From the NCBI GenBank assembly GCA_001872995.1, contig MNXO01000017.1, positions 1-21,582 on the forward strand: a DNA stretch of 21,582 nt, given 5' to 3'. The notes beneath the pieces are model-generated. The model had not been told where the DNA came from. It worked only from the letters and a program-made list of their open reading frames with translations, and searched no databases. The position numbers and the translations under genes were made by a program. Shown here piece by piece: positions 7,908 through 17,392 of the stretch. Positions within the stretch are counted from its first letter, which is position 1; every line of letters starts with the position of its first letter. Origin of the DNA: Bacteroidetes bacterium CG2_30_32_10. GTDB lineage: Bacteria; Bacteroidota; Bacteroidia; Bacteroidales; CG2-30-32-10.

Positions 7908-9425
7908 CTATTTATTTCCTTCAGCTTGGGCGATTAGTTTTTTACCTTTTTCAATGGCCTCTTCAATGGTACCTACCATGTGGAAAGCTGCTTCGGGATA
8001 TTCATCTACTTCGCCATTCATTATCATATTAAAACCTTTTATAGTATCTTCAATACTTACAAAAGCACCTTTCATTCCTGTAAACTGTTCTGCCACGAAA
8101 AATGGTTGCGACAAAAATCGTTGCACTCTTCTGGCGCGTTGAACTACCAATTTATCTTCGTCAGACAGTTCATCCATCCCAAGAATTGCAATAATATCTT
8201 GTAGTTCATTATATCTTTGTAATATTTCTTTAACACGTTGTGCCGTATCGTAATGTTCCTGACCAACCACATCTGGTGAGAGAATACGAGAAGTAGATTC
8301 CAAAGGACTTACCGCAGGATAAATACCTAATTCCGATATTTTACGACTTAATACGGTAGTTGCATCAAGGTGCGAGAAAGTAGTTGCAGGAGCAGGGTCT
8401 GTTAAGTCATCTGCAGGCACATAAATTGCCTGAACCGAAGTAATAGAACCTCTTTTTGTTGAGGTAATACGTTCTTGCATAATTCCCATTTCGGATGCAA
8501 GCGTTGGCTGATAACCAACTGCAGAAGGCATTCGACCAAGCAAAGCAGAAACTTCAGAACCGGCTTGGGTAAATCTGAAAATATTATCAATAAAAAGCAG
8601 GATGTCTCTACCGCCTGTTTTTTCATCACCATCGCGGAAATATTCAGCTACTGCAAGACCAGATAATGCAACCCTTGCACGTGCCCCTGGTGGTTCATTC
8701 ATTTGTCCAAAAACTAAAGTTGCTTGCGATTTTGCCAACTCAGTCATATCCACTTTCGACAAATCCCAGCCACCAGCTTCCATGCTTTTCTTAAACTCAT
8801 CCCCATACTTAATTACACCAGATTCTATCATTTCTCTTAACAAATCATTTCCTTCTCTGGTTCTTTCACCAACACCAGCAAAAACAGACATTCCAGAATA
8901 AGCTTTAGCTATATTATTTATCAATTCCATAATGATCACTGTTTTGCCAACACCAGCACCGCCAAACAACCCAATTTTTCCTCCTTTTGAGTATGGTTCA
9001 ATAAGGTCAATTACTTTTATTCCAGTGTAAAGAACCTCTTTGCTTGTTGATAAATTTTCAAACTTAGGCGGGTCGCGGTGAATGTCATAAGAAGTAGTTT
9101 TAGGAACAGGTCCAATACCATCTATAGCTTCGCCAATCACATTAAACAATCGTCCTCTGATAATTTCTCCTGTTGGCATATTGATAGGTCTTCCTAAACA
9201 AACAACCTCCATCCCTCTACTAAGACCATCAGTAGAATCCATAGCAATTGTACGAACAACATCTTCTCCAACATGTTGCTGACATTCGGCAATAATTTTA
9301 CGACCATCATTTTTAGTTATCTCTAATGCATCATAGATATTGGGGAGATTTTTTTCATCTTCAAACACAACATCTATAACAGGTCCAATAATTTGAGAAA
9401 TTTTCCCAACACTTTTCACTGACAT
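7908..9425 (-). CDS. atpD: ATP synthase F1 beta subunit (catalytic)
   Basis: This 505-residue catalytic subunit of F1 binds and interconverts ADP and ATP. The P-loop GGAGVGKT is at 155-162, the catalytic glutamate is E187 in GERTREGNDL, and the Walker B segment ILLFIDNIFRFTQAGSE follows. Compared with E. coli AtpD (about 460 residues) it has an insertion just after REMIESGV, containing EFKKSMEAGGWDLSKVD, as commonly seen in Bacteroidota. The atpD-atpC pair stands apart from the other ATP synthase genes, which are not in this window; that split is also usual in the phylum. It is divergent from ribF. A possible -7 element TATTTTTG lies at 9468-9475 on the minus strand, without a well-spaced -33 TTG. 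Confidence 0.98.
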   Translation of the reverse strand: MSVKSVGKISQIIGPVIDVVFEDEKNLPNIYDALEITKNDGRKIIAECQQHVGEDVVRTIAMDSTDGLSRGMEVVCLGRPINMPTGEIIRGRLFNVIGEAIDGIGPVPKTTSYDIHRDPPKFENLSTSKEVLYTGIKVIDLIEPYSKGGKIGLFGGAGVGKTVIIMELINNIAKAYSGMSVFAGVGERTREGNDLLREMIESGVIKYGDEFKKSMEAGGWDLSKVDMTELAKSQATLVFGQMNEPPGARARVALSGLAVAEYFRDGDEKTGGRDILLFIDNIFRFTQAGSEVSALLGRMPSAVGYQPTLASEMGIMQERITSTKRGSITSVQAIYVPADDLTDPAPATTFSHLDATTVLSRKISELGIYPAVSPLESTSRILSPDVVGQEHYDTAQRVKEILQRYNELQDIIAILGMDELSDEDKLVVQRARRVQRFLSQPFFVAEQFTGMKGAFVSIEDTIKGFNMIMNGEVDEYPEAAFHMVGTIEEAIEKGKKLIAQAEGNK

Positions 9426-9522
9426 ATCTTTATTTTATTTAAAAATTTGACCTATAAATTCAATCATCAAAAATACTACATTTTTAATTACAAAGAAAAT
9501 GCTTTAGCGACTAATATTTTTA

Positions 9523-9530
9523 TAATTTTG
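9523..9530 (+). promoter_or_regulatory. -7 element ahead of ribF
   Basis: TAATTTTG matches the TAnnTTTG pattern and lies 28 nt before the GTG start of ribF. No TTG is found at the usual upstream distance. Confidence 0.3.
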
Positions 9531-9558
9531 AAAAAATAATTAACCTTTAATTATAAAC

Positions 9559-10485
9559 GTGAATATTCATTACAACCTCAATGATTTCGAAGAGCTAAAC
9601 TATCCCGTAGTAACTATGGGTTCTTTTGATGGAGTTCACTTGGGGCACTTACAAATTTTATCTAAAATGGTTGAAATTGCTCGCAAAGAGCAAGGAGAAA
9701 GTGTATTATTTACATTTTATCCACATCCACAACAAATACTTTTTCCAAACCTGCAATCGCTTAAGTTTATTAACACACAAGCAGAAAAAATTGAACTACT
9801 TAGAAAAGCACAAATTGACCACCTTATCATTTTCCCGTTTTCTTTGGCTTTTTCAAAAATATCTTCCAAAGACTTTATTCACCAATTCTTAGTAGATAAA
9901 CTTCATGTAAAAAAATTGATTAGTGGTTACGACCATCATTTTGGAAACAAAAGAGAGGGCAATTATAAATCTTTGTCTGAACTAGGGCAACTTTATGGGT
10001 TTGAAGTAGAAGAAGTACAAGCATTAAAAGTAAATAATATTGCTGTAAGTTCTACTGAGATTAGAAATGCATTATCTGTTGGAAACATAAAACTTGCTAA
10101 TACTTATCTTGGATATAACTATTCTATTACAGGTACAGTAATTTTGGGCAACCAAATTGGTAAAAAAATTGGTTTCCCCACTGCAAATATAGAAATTGAT
10201 GATAAGCATAAATTAATTCCTGCCAATGGCGTTTATGCAGTTTATATAAACATTGAAAGCATTATTTATAAAGGAATGGCTAATATTGGCACTCGTCCTA
10301 CCTTAAATTTAAAAGAAAAAAGTTTTGAAGTACATATTTTTAACTTCGATAATGAAATTTACAACAAGTCTATCACTGTTAAATTTATTGATAGAATAAG
10401 AGATGAATATAAATTTTCTGATTTGGATGCACTTAAAACCCAATTAGCAATAGATAAAAACAATGCTTTAAATATTTTACTATAA
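9559..10485 (+). CDS. ribF: Bifunctional riboflavin kinase/FAD synthetase
   Basis: This 308-residue protein phosphorylates riboflavin to FMN and adenylates FMN to FAD. The N-terminal adenylyltransferase domain shows MGSFDGVHLGH with the HxGH motif at 27-30, then ISGYDHHFGNKREGN and VSSTEIR (163-169). The C-terminal flavokinase domain (about 186-308) shows GFPTAN at 205-210, NGVYAVYI, GMANIGTRPT and the catalytic glutamate E257 in FEVHIF. Length is normal. The start is GTG at 9559; no ATG fits the domain start better. It is monocistronic here, divergent from atpD and convergent, 7 bp apart, with a glycosyltransferase gene. Its product FAD is the cofactor of SdhA in the same window. Confidence 0.96.
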   Translation: MNIHYNLNDFEELNYPVVTMGSFDGVHLGHLQILSKMVEIARKEQGESVLFTFYPHPQQILFPNLQSLKFINTQAEKIELLRKAQIDHLIIFPFSLAFSKISSKDFIHQFLVDKLHVKKLISGYDHHFGNKREGNYKSLSELGQLYGFEVEEVQALKVNNIAVSSTEIRNALSVGNIKLANTYLGYNYSITGTVILGNQIGKKIGFPTANIEIDDKHKLIPANGVYAVYINIESIIYKGMANIGTRPTLNLKEKSFEVHIFNFDNEIYNKSITVKFIDRIRDEYKFSDLDALKTQLAIDKNNALNILL

Positions 10486-10492
10486 AAACGAA

Positions 10493-11608
10493 CTATTCTT
10501 CTGTTTTTTTCATTTCTTGGATTTTCAAAATCAATTTTTCAATCCTTTTTTCAAGCAAAGAAGGATTGCTTCTAACTAAAATCCCTTTATATTTTTCAGA
10601 TTCTACAATAGCTTTGCATATATCTAACTTGTCTTGCGTTTGCGAATAAAATATTTTCTTATCTAAAAAATATTTTGCCAAATATTCTTGCTCTGTTTGT
10701 CCAGGAGTTGGAATTAATATTGCTTTTTTACCCAAAATACATAAGTCCATAATGCTCGAGTATGCTGCTCTGCAAAAAACAAGGCGAGATTGTTGCATAA
10801 ATTTTGCTATTTCATTAGAAGTTAAATAAGGAAATAGAGTGATGTTTTTAAAGATTGTTTTTTCTTTAATAATTTTAGGCTTTCCCAATATCATTAATAC
10901 ATTTATCTCTTTATTGCTTAACTGCTCCATCAATATTTTTTCTAATATTGTTCGCTGAGGCTCTGGTCCTGATAGGATGACCATTAAATCAAATATATAG
11001 TTTTCCGATTCTAATAACCCTCTTGTCTTTTGAAGATGAGATTGTGGACCAATAAAATAAACAGTTCGTAATTTAGGATATTTGTGCGATAAATCACCAG
11101 AAAGATTTATTTTTCCACTATAGTCGGGAACCCAGCATTCTGAATATTTTGTAATAAAAAAAAGATGAAATAAATAAAGAAATGGTTCTGCAAATTTCAA
11201 CCAAATAGGACATTTTACCATCAACTGATGAGTAATATATACTGTAGGTATGTGCTTAGAAAACAACCCAAAGCGATTGTCCGAAATAACGGCATCAATT
11301 TGATGTTTTTTAATAATTGATTTTAATTTTTGATGCTCTCTAAATATTTTATAAAGAATTGAAGGCGTTTTAAGCAGCATATAAAGCCCCATCCTTTTAT
11401 TTGAAGGATAAGAAATGCTATAATCAGTGAACAAAACAAATGTTAAGGATGGATATTCCTTCTTTAACAATTCCATTGAATTGCCAGAACCCGCAATGAT
11501 AAGATTTACTTTTTTTGATAACAACAGCTCTATTATAGGTATTGTGCGGCTTGCATGACCTAAACCCCAATCTAATGGACAAATTAATATTGTTACTTGT
11601 TTATGCAA
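10493..11608 (-). CDS. MurG-like (GT-B fold) glycosyltransferase
   Basis: This 371-residue protein most likely transfers a sugar from a nucleotide-sugar donor; substrate and acceptor are not evident. The N-terminal half has the GT28-like glycine loop CPLDWGLGHASR (residues 10-21), followed by IIAGSGNS and VISDNRFG. The C-terminal half has the donor-site pattern of the family: CRAAYSSIMDLCILGKKAILIPTP, then GQTEQEYLAKYF at 303-314. No signal peptide is seen; residues around 140-154 (FLYLFHLFFI) are hydrophobic and may touch the membrane. It resembles the Bacteroidota proteins annotated simply as glycosyltransferase (PF13528 type) more than true MurG. No operon partner lies nearby; 395 bp of non-coding DNA lies upstream. 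Confidence 0.85.
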   Translation of the reverse strand: MHKQVTILICPLDWGLGHASRTIPIIELLLSKKVNLIIAGSGNSMELLKKEYPSLTFVLFTDYSISYPSNKRMGLYMLLKTPSILYKIFREHQKLKSIIKKHQIDAVISDNRFGLFSKHIPTVYITHQLMVKCPIWLKFAEPFLYLFHLFFITKYSECWVPDYSGKINLSGDLSHKYPKLRTVYFIGPQSHLQKTRGLLESENYIFDLMVILSGPEPQRTILEKILMEQLSNKEINVLMILGKPKIIKEKTIFKNITLFPYLTSNEIAKFMQQSRLVFCRAAYSSIMDLCILGKKAILIPTPGQTEQEYLAKYFLDKKIFYSQTQDKLDICKAIVESEKYKGILVRSNPSLLEKRIEKLILKIQEMKKTEE

Positions 11609-11939
11609 TAGGTTAAATAAATTAAATACGCGTTTAAATCAGTGTATTAAAATAATATTGAAGAATAAAAGTATCACAATTTATTACCAAATTAAATTAA
11701 CCGTTTTTCTATTTATAAAAGATTTGCTAATTGCATTTTAAAATAAAGCTCATATTTATTTTCATTGGCTATAAATAAAAAATTTAACGCTGATAAGGCA
11801 AATTATTTATGATTTTAATGATTGTTTAAAATATAAATACAAATTTACAAATTTAAACCAAACTTAAACTATAGAATTTTAGGCTGAGATACTATATTAT
11901 AATTTCATTGGTTTTTTTTAAAAATCAAATTTTCGGAAA
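11609..11939. other. AT-rich intergenic DNA upstream of the glycosyltransferase gene
   Basis: No coding potential is visible. Two TAAATTTG matches on the minus strand lie back to back at 11840-11847 and 11848-11855 and could serve as -7 elements, but they are more than 230 bp from the start at 11608 and have no convincing -33 partner. Confidence 0.35.
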
Positions 11940-11976
11940 TAAGCCCTGCCAGGTTTTATAAACCTGGCAGGGCTTA
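11940..11976. repeat. Long perfect inverted repeat (17-bp stem, 3-nt loop)
   Basis: The arms at 11940-11956 and 11960-11976 (TAAGCCCTGCCAGGTTT and its exact complement) surround the loop TAT. The stem is much more GC-rich than its surroundings. It lies about 30 bp beyond the stop of the minus-strand T9SS gene at 12004. It may terminate that transcript, although only short T stretches follow it. Very similar CCTGCCAGGTTT hairpins are, to my memory, dispersed in many Bacteroidota genomes, which would make it a REP-like element. Confidence 0.85.
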
Positions 11977-12003
11977 ATATCGCCATTTTAGAATTAAAGT
12001 AAT

Positions 12004-13512
12004 TTACTCCTTAATTATTTTCTCACTAAAAACCTTAACATTATCCAATATAAGGCTTGCAATATACACTCCTGGCTTTAATGCCGATGCCACCACCTGC
12101 AACTGCCTCACATTATTACTCAACGTAGTTGAATACACCAACCTTCCCATCACATCCCTCAACTCAAAAACCCCTTTCTTACTCTCCTTCGGAATACTAT
12201 AATTTATAGCAAATACCTCTTTAAAAGGATTAGGGTAAATTAACATTTGTGCCCCTGCATTGGGGTTAAACTCCGCAATGCCCACATCACAATTGGGTAT
12301 TAAACAACCCATACTATCAGTTTTAAATAACCAAACATCCTGCTCTCCTGTTCCAATTTTTGGATATACAGTACCTACTCCAACAAAACCTAAATCAGTT
12401 GTTTGTTTTACCTGCATCAATTGATTTACATCTTCTGGTCCCTGTAAAAAAGCATATTCCCTATACCACAAACTATCGCTATTGCTTTTTATTTTATATA
12501 ACCAGCCTATATTTTTAAAGAAAGTATCTTTTACTGCATAACCGCCACTCAGAATAAAATTACCATCTTCTAAGGTTTGTATGTATGTTGTAGCATTCAT
12601 AGACTGAACATTGGCTATTTTCCTATTCCATTTCACGCTCCCATCCAGCCCTAATTTGGTAAGATATGGTTGTTTGTAATCTTCCACTGCAATTACAAAA
12701 CGAGTAGTTATGCTATATGTAAAAAGGATGCAAGAATCTTTGCTCAAACAAAGTTTACCACCTCCATTGCTATAATTGGGGTCGCCATAAGATTTCTTCC
12801 ACTCCTGGTTACCCAAACTATCTGTTTTAATTACTTCAGATATTCCCTTGTAAGAATTATTGCTGCCCATATAACCACCACAACCTCCGAGACAGAATCC
12901 TTTGTCCGGGGTTTGAATAACAGAAGCTCCTGAATATTGACGACTCGGATGTCCATCAGTAAATGTTTTATACCATTGTTGGTTGCCGTTTAAATCTGCT
13001 TTTAAAAGAAGATATTGATAACGAGTAGTTCCTGCATTTGCAAAACCTGTCAATATATAACCGCTATCAATGGTAATATTGCCACTATAAAAGCCATTAT
13101 TATCATCGGACATTTGGTATTCTTTTTCCCATTTTTTATTTCCAACAGAATCTACTTTTATTAAGAATCCATAACCTTTTGGTCCTAGAGTTCTTATGCC
13201 ACAAATTGCATAATGCTTGTCATTGGTCTGAATAAATGAGCCTGATAGTCCTGGATAATAATCATACCCCTCGGTAGTATAATCTTGTGTCCACTTCAAA
13301 TTGCCTGTTGAATCTATTTGGCTCATAAACATATGGCATATCATATATTCGTCTTGAAACCCTCCTGCAATTAAATAGCCACTTTTATATGGGAAAATTC
13401 CTCTGCTGAGTTCCTGTCCTCCAGGAATGCTTATACGTTTATTAAAGTAGACGGATTGCGCATTCAACAAAGTGGTAAGAGAAAACAAAAAAAGGATAAC
13501 TGTTTTTTTCAT
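12004..13512 (-). CDS. T9SS-exported repeat protein (probable beta-propeller)
   Basis: This secreted or surface protein has 502 residues when started at the ATG ending at 13512. That start is preferred over the upstream ATG at 13572 because it places a classic signal peptide at the N-terminus (MKKTVILFLFSLTTLLNAQ). The body contains repeats of the type KVDSVGNKKWEKEY, KADLNGNQQWYKTF and KTDSLGNQEWKKSYG, each preceded by short GG/SGY strands, as in bacterial propeller-like proteins. The last 80 residues (LIYPNPFKEVF ... LRDVMGRLVY ... LKPGVYIASL ... EKIIKE) are a type A T9SS sorting domain, so the protein should cross the outer membrane and may be anchored there. Function is unknown. A possible -7 box TATTTTTG lies at 13534-13541. 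Confidence 0.9.
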   Translation of the reverse strand: MKKTVILFLFSLTTLLNAQSVYFNKRISIPGGQELSRGIFPYKSGYLIAGGFQDEYMICHMFMSQIDSTGNLKWTQDYTTEGYDYYPGLSGSFIQTNDKHYAICGIRTLGPKGYGFLIKVDSVGNKKWEKEYQMSDDNNGFYSGNITIDSGYILTGFANAGTTRYQYLLLKADLNGNQQWYKTFTDGHPSRQYSGASVIQTPDKGFCLGGCGGYMGSNNSYKGISEVIKTDSLGNQEWKKSYGDPNYSNGGGKLCLSKDSCILFTYSITTRFVIAVEDYKQPYLTKLGLDGSVKWNRKIANVQSMNATTYIQTLEDGNFILSGGYAVKDTFFKNIGWLYKIKSNSDSLWYREYAFLQGPEDVNQLMQVKQTTDLGFVGVGTVYPKIGTGEQDVWLFKTDSMGCLIPNCDVGIAEFNPNAGAQMLIYPNPFKEVFAINYSIPKESKKGVFELRDVMGRLVYSTTLSNNVRQLQVVASALKPGVYIASLILDNVKVFSEKIIKE

Positions 13513-13547
13513 TACAATGAGTATTTTATATAACAAAAATACATTAA

Positions 13548-13583
13548 AAAAAGGAATCTTGCTGTAATACAAGATTCCTTTTT
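13548..13583 (-). terminator. Intrinsic terminator after the metalloprotease gene
   Basis: A perfect 14-bp stem (AAAAAGGAATCTTG with CAAGATTCCTTTTT) has an 8-nt loop. Read on the minus strand it begins 6 bp after the gene ending at 13590, and the stem runs into seven consecutive T residues. It also separates that gene from the next T9SS gene, making separate transcription likely. Confidence 0.85.
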
Positions 13584-13589
13584 GTTAAA

Positions 13590-16500
13590 TTATAGTACTA
13601 CTAATTTGGTAACATTAGACCTTTTGCCATCAACAATAAGTATTACATAATAAATACCTTTTTTAAACGATTGGGTATTTATTTTCAGACTGTTATTGTT
13701 TTTTACTACTGCGTAGTTACCCATGTTTCTTCCAGTAATATCTGTTATTTCAATCGAAATATTGCTAACATCGCCCGATACATTGTATAGAACATTCACT
13801 TCTTCGCTGGCAGGGTTAGGATATAAAGTTAAACCATTTTCATTCATCAGTACCTTATCCATCAATCCCTCCAAGAGCAGTTCTTCGCTGCCTATTACTC
13901 CAATGTTATGCTCTTTGCTGTTTATAGGGTCAAGAATAGGTTCTTCATAATTTAATGTAATACCTTTTCCTCTTGTCTTTCCTTCTTTGCCCACAACAAC
14001 TTCATTCACTTGTCGCAATGCGTTCAAATCGCTCATTTCGCCAAGGCTCAACGAAGGATGATTGATTGCATTTATCAGTATTTGTTGTTGTTCTTCATTC
14101 AGGTCATTATAGTTTTTACCCTCACTTTGCAAACTGCGTTTCAGTTCGTACAATTGTTTGTATTTATTATACTCATTTTGTGCATTTTCGCCAAGCATAA
14201 ACATCTGAGGTATTTGATTAAGCAATTGTTCTGCCAAAGTATAATCATCCTTTGCAAAGTAATGATAAACCAACTGGTATTTTGCAGCAAGGCGTGGGTC
14301 GCGTTGCAACATCATACCAAGGCTATCGTTAGATGTTGGCAAAGAGTCGTGTGCATAAAAACTTTCAACAGTATTATATGCATTGTCTCTGGCAACAACT
14401 AATTTAGCTAATTTCAACCTTTCAACTTCCATGGCAGAAAACACATTTTCTTTGTTTTGTATCTGTTGCAATTGAGCAGCCGTCAAAGGAGGTTGCACTT
14501 GTTGCAATGCTTCCATCAACCAAGGCGTTTTTGCCACATGGGTATTCAACAACATCAGGTTTACCAGCAAAGTAGTTTGGAAACCTTGTTTGTGTATCAA
14601 TGCAAGTAGCACATCCTCGCTCAGGTAGGGGGTATATTTGCGCAAATCGCTGTATAATTGACCATAACCTGTAGAAGGGCAGCTATTGATACGATTGACA
14701 AGGGCAATGGTGTTGCCATTATCCATTTTTTGTTTCAATGCAGCACTTGCAGCATCTATTTGAGGTTGCAATACATTGATTTGTTCTTTATAACTCCCAA
14801 TACTACCCAAGCTTTTTCCTCCATCATAACTAACGGTTTGATTAGGACAATAATTATTTTCCCATGTAGTTAAATTCCAATTTATACCAGTATTTTGTAA
14901 TGTAATCTTAGGTTTTTGCCCAAGTCTTGGTATAAGATTATATTGTGATCCATTATAGGTAATTGCATTGGATGAATAACATGGATAGTAAATCAAATTA
15001 CCACTGCTGTTTACATAATTGGCAGGAGAACCTATTGTGCCATAAGTAAAGAGGTTTGCTGCAGGTATAGAATTTTGAGGTATCCAATAATCATAATACC
15101 CCTGTTGTTGTTTAATACCCTTGTCGTACCCGCTTACTTCTGTGGTAACTACTATATCATTGGTGGTTGTACCTATAAAATTGTTACACAGCAAATCCAA
15201 TCCATTCATACCATCCACCCTGCGGTTATTATTCTGGGCATTAATTGGAGTTATTATTTTTGTAAATGAATTGCGGTATATTTTATTGTATTCTATACCA
15301 GAGTTATTAATAACAATACCATTTTCTGGCATATTAATAACATCGCTTGCACTTAAGGTGTTACCTTCTACATGGTAGTTGTTGCAATTGTCCAAATAAA
15401 TACCATAAGCTTTGGTGTCGGGGTTTTGCGATTTATAGCTTATGGTGTTATTCATCACTTTTGCATCGGCAACTCCACTTAGGTAAATGGCATGAAAATT
15501 ATTTGTAAATGTAGTCGTACAAATTTCAGGTTTTACCAGTGGGCTTGTATTAAAACAACGGATGCCATAAGTCATATCGTTAAAAACATTAGGTACAGAA
15601 GTTGGATTAATTGGGTCATTAAAGTTAAAACTTGCATCATGTGCATCAATACCAATACCACGCAATGTATAAGCGTTTGAAGTGTTTCCAATAAAAGTAT
15701 TCGCACTAATATTTACATTTTTCACACCAGTAAGATAAATATAAGTAGGTCCACTCATTGCTGCATCCTGAGGAGCTATAGATTTGGTATATAAAAATGT
15801 ACAGGCATTAATATTGCTTACATAATAAGACAATCCATAAACACTTGCATAACGTTCAATATTAATAGCTGTAGCATTGTTTTTAAAAATAGCACCATTG
15901 GCATTAACAATACCCCCACTTGAATAATAAGTAACAGTACTCTTTGCAGGTATATATGCATTCAGCACACAATGCACCCCAATCACTGCATTTTCTATAG
16001 TTGCACCATTCTTCAATTCCACATAACCTTGGTATAATGGGTCGTTTTGCATTTGATTTGGGTCGCCTTGCAATTCTATACCAGTCCATAAATAGTTTCC
16101 AAAAGAAGTAATAACACCTCCATTAACTATTAGTTTACCACCTTTCTTCACAATAATTCTGGCTTGCTGTGGCATTTGTAAAAAACAACTTACTTCGAGT
16201 GTTCCTCCATTTTCTACAATAATATCACTATAAACTCTCGTATTGTAATTCCACAACTGGTAATTGCTCACAATATAAGGATTGTTAGGAAAAAATACGC
16301 TGGGGTTTATAAATCGCTTTAAATTTGTCAAATGTATAGCTTTAACCATCTTGCCAACTTCTGTAGGAGGCAACCAATTGCCTGGCGCTTGGTACCCTTG
16401 GTGCATGATGCTATATATACATTCATTTAAACCGTAATGAGGTGGGCATTCATGAGCTAAATTAAAGCTATGACCCAATTCATGCGAAAAAGTTCTTGCT

Positions 16501-17282
16501 GAACCGCCAACCATCCATCTCAATATTTCTTCTGGGCTTACCCCCCATTTATCCCAACTATGTCTTACACAATAGGTAGTTTTTGTAAAACTATTTGGAG
16601 AAGCAACATAACTTTCAGCATTCATATTACTAAAATTAGGATAATTTGCCCAAGAAATTGTACATATATTAGGATCATCAATATCATTTATAACCATTTG
16701 ATTGTATGAATATGCATCAACAGTTAAATATATATTAATACCAGGAGTTATTGATGGATCATTATTTATTTGATTCATTAATTGATTAGATGGGTATATA
16801 CTTCCCCAATAACTGTCGTTTTGTACAAAAACTAATGAAAAATCAAAGTGAATTTTTATATTAGGGATATAAATTGGTTGCCCAGAAGCTGTATTAAAAC
16901 AAGGAGGTATATTTCCAGGTTGTAATGCTACTAAATGAGACCATGTGTAATTTAATCCAATATCACTTGTTTCACCATTTATTACCCTGTTAAATAAATT
17001 AAAAGTATTAGCATCATTTGGGTAATTACCACTCCCATCTGTTTTCTGAATAATTATAATATTCAAATGTACTGGATAAGTTGGTGAATTTTCATTTGGT
17101 ATAAAATTAAGAAGATTATTCCAAAATGCAGAAGGAGGAGATGAAAAACAAGTTGTTTGCTCAGGCACACTTGGAGTAATGGTAGTTGTATCAATAAATC
17201 CTTGCAAAAAAGGGTTTTGACCTTTCAAATTTGGCAATGCCATTAATACTAATAAACAAAAAATAATCAAAAATTTTTTCAT
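13590..17282 (-). CDS. T9SS-exported metzincin-like protease with beta-helix region
   Basis: This 1230-residue secreted protein starts at the ATG ending at 17282. The open frame runs upstream to 17513, but only this start gives a signal peptide (MKKFLIIFCLLVLMALPNLKG). Residues 267-277 read HELGHSFNLAH, the HExxHxxxxxH zinc motif of metzincins, and SIM at 291-293 is a plausible Met-turn; nearby cysteines may form disulfides. About 340-760 contain right-handed beta-helix-like repeats (VMNNTIS, YHVEGNTL, IEYNKIYRNSF). About 860-1110 are largely helical and Q/L-rich. The C-terminus (LTLYPNPASEEVNV ... ITGRNMG ... FKKGIYYVI) is a T9SS sorting domain. The protein is likely a cell-surface or released protease; its substrate is unknown. 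A strong terminator follows it. Confidence 0.88.
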   Translation of the reverse strand: MKKFLIIFCLLVLMALPNLKGQNPFLQGFIDTTTITPSVPEQTTCFSSPPSAFWNNLLNFIPNENSPTYPVHLNIIIIQKTDGSGNYPNDANTFNLFNRVINGETSDIGLNYTWSHLVALQPGNIPPCFNTASGQPIYIPNIKIHFDFSLVFVQNDSYWGSIYPSNQLMNQINNDPSITPGINIYLTVDAYSYNQMVINDIDDPNICTISWANYPNFSNMNAESYVASPNSFTKTTYCVRHSWDKWGVSPEEILRWMVGGSARTFSHELGHSFNLAHECPPHYGLNECIYSIMHQGYQAPGNWLPPTEVGKMVKAIHLTNLKRFINPSVFFPNNPYIVSNYQLWNYNTRVYSDIIVENGGTLEVSCFLQMPQQARIIVKKGGKLIVNGGVITSFGNYLWTGIELQGDPNQMQNDPLYQGYVELKNGATIENAVIGVHCVLNAYIPAKSTVTYYSSGGIVNANGAIFKNNATAINIERYASVYGLSYYVSNINACTFLYTKSIAPQDAAMSGPTYIYLTGVKNVNISANTFIGNTSNAYTLRGIGIDAHDASFNFNDPINPTSVPNVFNDMTYGIRCFNTSPLVKPEICTTTFTNNFHAIYLSGVADAKVMNNTISYKSQNPDTKAYGIYLDNCNNYHVEGNTLSASDVINMPENGIVINNSGIEYNKIYRNSFTKIITPINAQNNNRRVDGMNGLDLLCNNFIGTTTNDIVVTTEVSGYDKGIKQQQGYYDYWIPQNSIPAANLFTYGTIGSPANYVNSSGNLIYYPCYSSNAITYNGSQYNLIPRLGQKPKITLQNTGINWNLTTWENNYCPNQTVSYDGGKSLGSIGSYKEQINVLQPQIDAASAALKQKMDNGNTIALVNRINSCPSTGYGQLYSDLRKYTPYLSEDVLLALIHKQGFQTTLLVNLMLLNTHVAKTPWLMEALQQVQPPLTAAQLQQIQNKENVFSAMEVERLKLAKLVVARDNAYNTVESFYAHDSLPTSNDSLGMMLQRDPRLAAKYQLVYHYFAKDDYTLAEQLLNQIPQMFMLGENAQNEYNKYKQLYELKRSLQSEGKNYNDLNEEQQQILINAINHPSLSLGEMSDLNALRQVNEVVVGKEGKTRGKGITLNYEEPILDPINSKEHNIGVIGSEELLLEGLMDKVLMNENGLTLYPNPASEEVNVLYNVSGDVSNISIEITDITGRNMGNYAVVKNNNSLKINTQSFKKGIYYVILIVDGKRSNVTKLVVL

Positions 17283-17392
17283 TTTTTTAAAAATTAAATT
17301 AATAATCAATTTGATATAATACCCTTTCGCAATAAAACCACGATAACAATTGTTTTGAGGTATCTGCGTATAGCATATAAACAAACAAATAT

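Noticed and set aside
14010..14402. 130-codon plus-strand ORF inside the metalloprotease gene
   Set aside because: It is an antisense shadow of the coding sequence with no domain or start signal of its own.
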